64,000 nt of DNA, from NCBI GenBank assembly GCA_032716605.1, contig CM064517.1, positions 19,946,742 through 20,010,741 of the forward strand, written 5' to 3'. Below, piece after piece: positions 63,860 to 64,000 of the stretch. The notes below the pieces were generated by a model that was not told the DNA's origin, ran no database searches, and worked only from the letters and a program-made list of their open reading frames with translations. Position numbers and translations under genes: made by a program. Each line of letters begins with the position of its first letter. The first letter of the stretch is position 1. The stretch comes from Paralithodes platypus (taxonomy: Eukaryota; Arthropoda; Malacostraca; Decapoda; Lithodidae).

Positions 63860-64000
63860 ATGATTAGGTAGGTTGGTAAGTAGTTCGCTAGGTATATAAA
63901 TAGGTAGGTAGGCAGGTATACTGATTGGTGGGTAAGTAGATATATAGGTAGGTAGGCAGGTATACTGATTGGTGGGTAAGTATGTGGGTGGACAGATACG
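63860..64000 (+). repeat. GGTA-rich repeat with a 47-bp duplication
   Basis: GGTAGGTAGGCAGGTATACT + GATTGGTGGGTAAGTA occurs at about 63903 and again at about 63950, within general (GTAG)n sequence that runs off the window. Confidence 0.85.

Overview
This window is animal nuclear DNA, almost certainly from an arthropod and most plausibly a decapod crustacean. The basis is indirect: extreme density of di- to hexanucleotide microsatellites and long minisatellites, degenerate CCTAA (arthropod telomere-type) motifs, several non-LTR retrotransposon (LINE) copies, tRNA-derived SINEs, and hundreds of bases of TTAA-bounded foldback elements. I see no operon, ribosome-binding site, rRNA gene or intact host protein gene. 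The only real coding signal is decayed retrotransposon sequence, plus one unexplained 131-codon frame at 27.4 kb.

Layout. 0-3.3 kb: foldback elements (families A, B, C and F), a 142-bp near-perfect hairpin and CT/CA microsatellites. 3.3-4.7 kb: CA-rich minisatellite, then a 65-bp tandem array. 4.7-7.8 kb: LINE-alpha copy 1 (endonuclease plus reverse transcriptase), split by a 480-bp TTAA-flanked element. 7.8-14.5 kb: dense cluster of A, B, C and D elements. 13.3-23.3 kb: ACC/CAA-rich satellite field, into which a second LINE (LINE-beta, 17.8-21.6 kb) has inserted. 23.3-30.9 kb: AT-rich sequence with a GGTTGAATT satellite, a tRNA-Val-like SINE, a CR1-like tail and a 60/63-bp satellite. 31-33 kb: LINE-alpha copy 3. 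33-38 kb: mostly unrecognised, with a SINE at 35.4 kb. 38.7-43.8 kb: LINE-alpha copies 4 (minus) and 5 (plus), separated and split by C elements. 44-51 kb: 31-bp and 22-bp minisatellites, LINE-alpha copy 6, a LINE C-terminal fragment, and B and C elements. 52.0-59.5 kb: a 7.5-kb satellite of 43/45-bp units with higher-order structure. 59.5-64 kb: more A, B and C elements, one carrying a 26-bp tandem expansion, and a SINE.

The recurrent theme is a set of short non-autonomous elements bounded by TTAA. Family A (about 330-390 bp) and family B (about 380 bp, with two inverted half-copies) begin TTAAGGG and end CCCTTAA. They share the core GGCGAGCGATAGCGAGCC and a GC-rich mini-hairpin with a GAA loop. 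Family C (about 210 bp) begins TTAACCC and ends GGGTTAA, and repeatedly abuts A or B elements through one shared TTAA. TTAA target duplication is the hallmark of piggyBac-type transposases, but no transposase is encoded here. The LINEs supply independent 'before and after' alignments that show two such insertions directly. Letters A to H and alpha/beta are labels used only within this annotation. Element edges were located by eye, so divergent ends may be off by about 5-20 bases.
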